Positions 15,226 through 16,570 of a stretch of 16,570 nucleotides of DNA are shown piece by piece (position 1 is the stretch's first letter; each line of letters opens with the position of its first letter). The notes under the pieces are model-generated. The model was not told the origin of the DNA. It saw only the letters and a list, made by a program, of their open reading frames with translations, and made no database searches. Both the position numbers and the translations under genes were made by a program. The DNA lies in assembly GCF_003996855.1 (NCBI RefSeq), contig NZ_NRQY01000002.1, positions 757,587 to 774,156 of the forward strand, in the 5' to 3' direction. The stretch comes from Morganella morganii (GTDB lineage: Bacteria > Pseudomonadota > Gammaproteobacteria > Enterobacterales > Enterobacteriaceae).

Positions 15226-15657
15226 CTAACACACATTTTGCGCGCGCACCAACTTATTACGCCTGATTGTTTGTTTTTTATACAGTAAGTCTATATCTAA
15301 TTGAATATTAAGGGTTTCAATGCACCCTAAAATAAAGCTTTCGGCAATTTGCATTCTTTCGCGTATTTCGCCCTCCCGTGTTCTGAACTTGCGGCCAATT
15401 GCACGTTTGGACATTCCCTTAATGTAATAATCCTCAATGTAACTGCGCTCACGCTCCATACCGACGGTTCCCAGCTTTGCGACACAGAGATCGATAACAA
15501 GGCCGTCACGATCGCTGCATGACAGCCTGCTGCCTCTGGTGCTGCTGACAAGGCCACTGAACCCTGCGGCGATACGGGGCCAGCTCACATCGGCACAGTG
15601 ATTCCCGGCTGACCAGCCGCCCCAGTGCAAAAGTATTTTCTGAATGTCTCTGCTCAT
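15226..15657 (-). CDS. Q-like phage late antiterminator
   Basis: A 143-residue protein of the lambdoid Phage_antitermQ kind: RDIQKILLHWGGWSAGNH, SWPRIAAGFSGLV, SCSDRDGLVIDLCVAKLG, then YYIKGMSKRAIGRKFRT, a helix-turn-helix-like region, and SFILGCIETLN. Q proteins load on RNA polymerase at the late promoter and allow read-through into the lysis and head genes. The position just before the lysis cassette agrees with this. The ribosome-binding site is weak; AAAAAGGAT is more than ten bases from the start. Confidence 0.88.
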   Translation of the reverse strand: MSRDIQKILLHWGGWSAGNHCADVSWPRIAAGFSGLVSSTRGSRLSCSDRDGLVIDLCVAKLGTVGMERERSYIEDYYIKGMSKRAIGRKFRTREGEIRERMQIAESFILGCIETLNIQLDIDLLYKKQTIRRNKLVRAQNVC

Positions 15658-15766
15658 GGTTTCTGATCTATCCTTTTTTATACCAGTTGCCGTTCAGTTC
15701 CGGCATCGCTGATGGTAAACAGCCTTTTGCATTCCGGAACCGGTAAAAAATTGCTAATTAATCGCC

Positions 15767-15943
15767 TAGACAACCTATGACAACCTAGACAACCTGTTTC
15801 TATTAATATCTTTTAGAGCCTTATATACTTACGCCTGTGTAGTTACTTAAAAGGTTGTCTAGGTTGCCTAGGTTGTCTTATACCTTTACTATCAATAGGT
15901 TAAATATAGACAACCTCGGACCGCGGGGTTGTCTAGGTTGTCT
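15767..15943. repeat. Iteron cluster, candidate replication origin
   Basis: Nine copies of GACAACCT or its complement occur: forward at 15769, 15779, 15788 and 15909; reverse at 15852, 15861 (variant AGGTTGCC), 15870, 15926 (GGGTTGTC) and 15935. Neighbours are spaced by 9-10 bases, so they lie on about the same face of DNA. Three forward and three reverse copies flank an AT-rich 56-base spacer; a second dyad, one forward with two reverse, lies next to the VapE stop. Repeats plus AT-rich DNA beside a replication initiator/helicase gene fit a phage origin. An operator array is the alternative. Confidence 0.65.
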
Positions 15944-16570
15944 TATTCAGGACTGAAAACCCGTTGTTGCTTACCTTCGAGAAATTTTCTTACCGATTTG
16001 TACCCGCAATTTTGCAAAACATTGCTGATTCGCATTTGTTCACGTCTTGAGATGTTTTTCGGGTCAAGGTTCAGGGCCTCACGCAGAACATCGGCAGCAC
16101 GTAAAAAATCGCGTGTTCGTGGTTTTTCGCCTGTCATCAGATCCGGCTCATCTAACCAGCGCTCGATAATATCCAGCCACGCATCTTTAATGGTGTACTT
16201 CTCATGCACCTCAGCCGCCAGACGTTCCGCCGCATCAAACTGAATGCCACCGGCTTTAAACATCTCGCGGGCTTCCGCCCACAGCTGCAGAACATCACGG
16301 GAGATATCATCAACCTGTACCGCCTGAACCTCTACAGGCAGCCAGCGCCGGTTACCGGTACGGTCGGCCAGAAACTCATCCTCGTTCGTGGTACCGATGA
16401 TCAGAGAACGACGCGGGAACTGAGTGGCGAACTCCTTAAACTTAGGGATCCAGTTCTCATGCGTGCGGGTAACGAACGCCTTGATAGACTCGAGTTCTTT
16501 GGTATTGAGGCCGCGCAGTTCGCCGATTTCAGCCACCAGACGACCACGCATTTTTCGCGCCAGGGGTAAT
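15943..16570 (-). CDS. VapE-like replication helicase/primase, C-terminal part
   Basis: The last 209 codons of a virulence-associated-E family protein (SF3/AAA+-like); the 5' end is beyond the right edge. Visible are LVAEIGELRGLNTKELESIK, the sensor/arginine segment RSLIIGTTNEDEFLADRTGN followed by RRWLPVEV, and a helical C-terminal domain. The Walker A motif would be outside the window. Phages use these proteins as helicase-primases, often P4 alpha-like, acting on a nearby iteron origin; such repeats are found directly downstream. The frame is open to the edge with no stop. Confidence 0.88.
   Translation of the reverse strand, partial: LPLARKMRGRLVAEIGELRGLNTKELESIKAFVTRTHENWIPKFKEFATQFPRRSLIIGTTNEDEFLADRTGNRRWLPVEVQAVQVDDISRDVLQLWAEAREMFKAGGIQFDAAERLAAEVHEKYTIKDAWLDIIERWLDEPDLMTGEKPRTRDFLRAADVLREALNLDPKNISRREQMRISNVLQNCGYKSVRKFLEGKQQRVFSPE

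Noticed and set aside
15658..15766. Possible short minus-strand peptide ending in PELNGNWYKKG before Q
   Set aside because: The frame has no good start and only 12 codons from its ATG; it may be a remnant but cannot be supported.

Overview
This window looks like the late (morphogenesis and lysis) half of a tailed-phage genome, most likely a prophage in a Gammaproteobacterium of the order Enterobacterales. The lysis cassette (pinholin, SAR endolysin, Rz/Rz1), the Q-type antiterminator, HicAB and the moderate GC content all fit that order. A Morganella/Proteus/Serratia-like host is plausible but cannot be fixed from the sequence. The DUF3383, DUF3277, DUF2184 and DUF1073 structural genes suggest a contractile-tailed phage. 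Apart from the hicAB pair, every gene lies on the minus strand and is read from right to left.

Layout in the direction of transcription: the 3' part of a VapE-like replication helicase/primase (right edge); a cluster of nine GACAACCT-type iterons (candidate origin); a Q-like antiterminator; a hairpin-rich non-coding stretch; a plus-strand hicA-hicB toxin-antitoxin island with its own promoter and terminators; a class II holin with a dual start; an R21-like SAR endolysin; a small lipoprotein; a damaged Rz/Rz1 spanin locus; an AT-rich membrane-protein moron; a broken terminase; then portal (DUF1073), MuF-like head protein, protease/scaffold (DUF2213), cement protein, major capsid (DUF2184), a coiled-coil protein, DUF4054, neck proteins, LIC_12616-type terminator, DUF3383 (sheath), DUF3277 (tube), a frameshifting tail chaperone, and a tape measure that runs off the left edge.

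The main conclusion is that the element appears defective. At about 12158 the small terminase runs directly into the last third of the large terminase in another frame, so the whole ATPase of the packaging motor is gone. A second internal deletion near 13240 joins the N-terminus of Rz to the C-terminus of Rz1, removing a working spanin pair. The head and tail genes, by contrast, are open and look conserved, so the remnant might still make proteins or tail-like particles without packaging DNA. Other notable points are a T7 slippery site with an otherwise startless downstream frame in the tail chaperone, two neck genes joined in one reading frame, a nested scaffold start, and the iteron array beside the replication gene.

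No tRNA, rRNA, insertion sequence, CRISPR array, integrase or attachment site was recognised.
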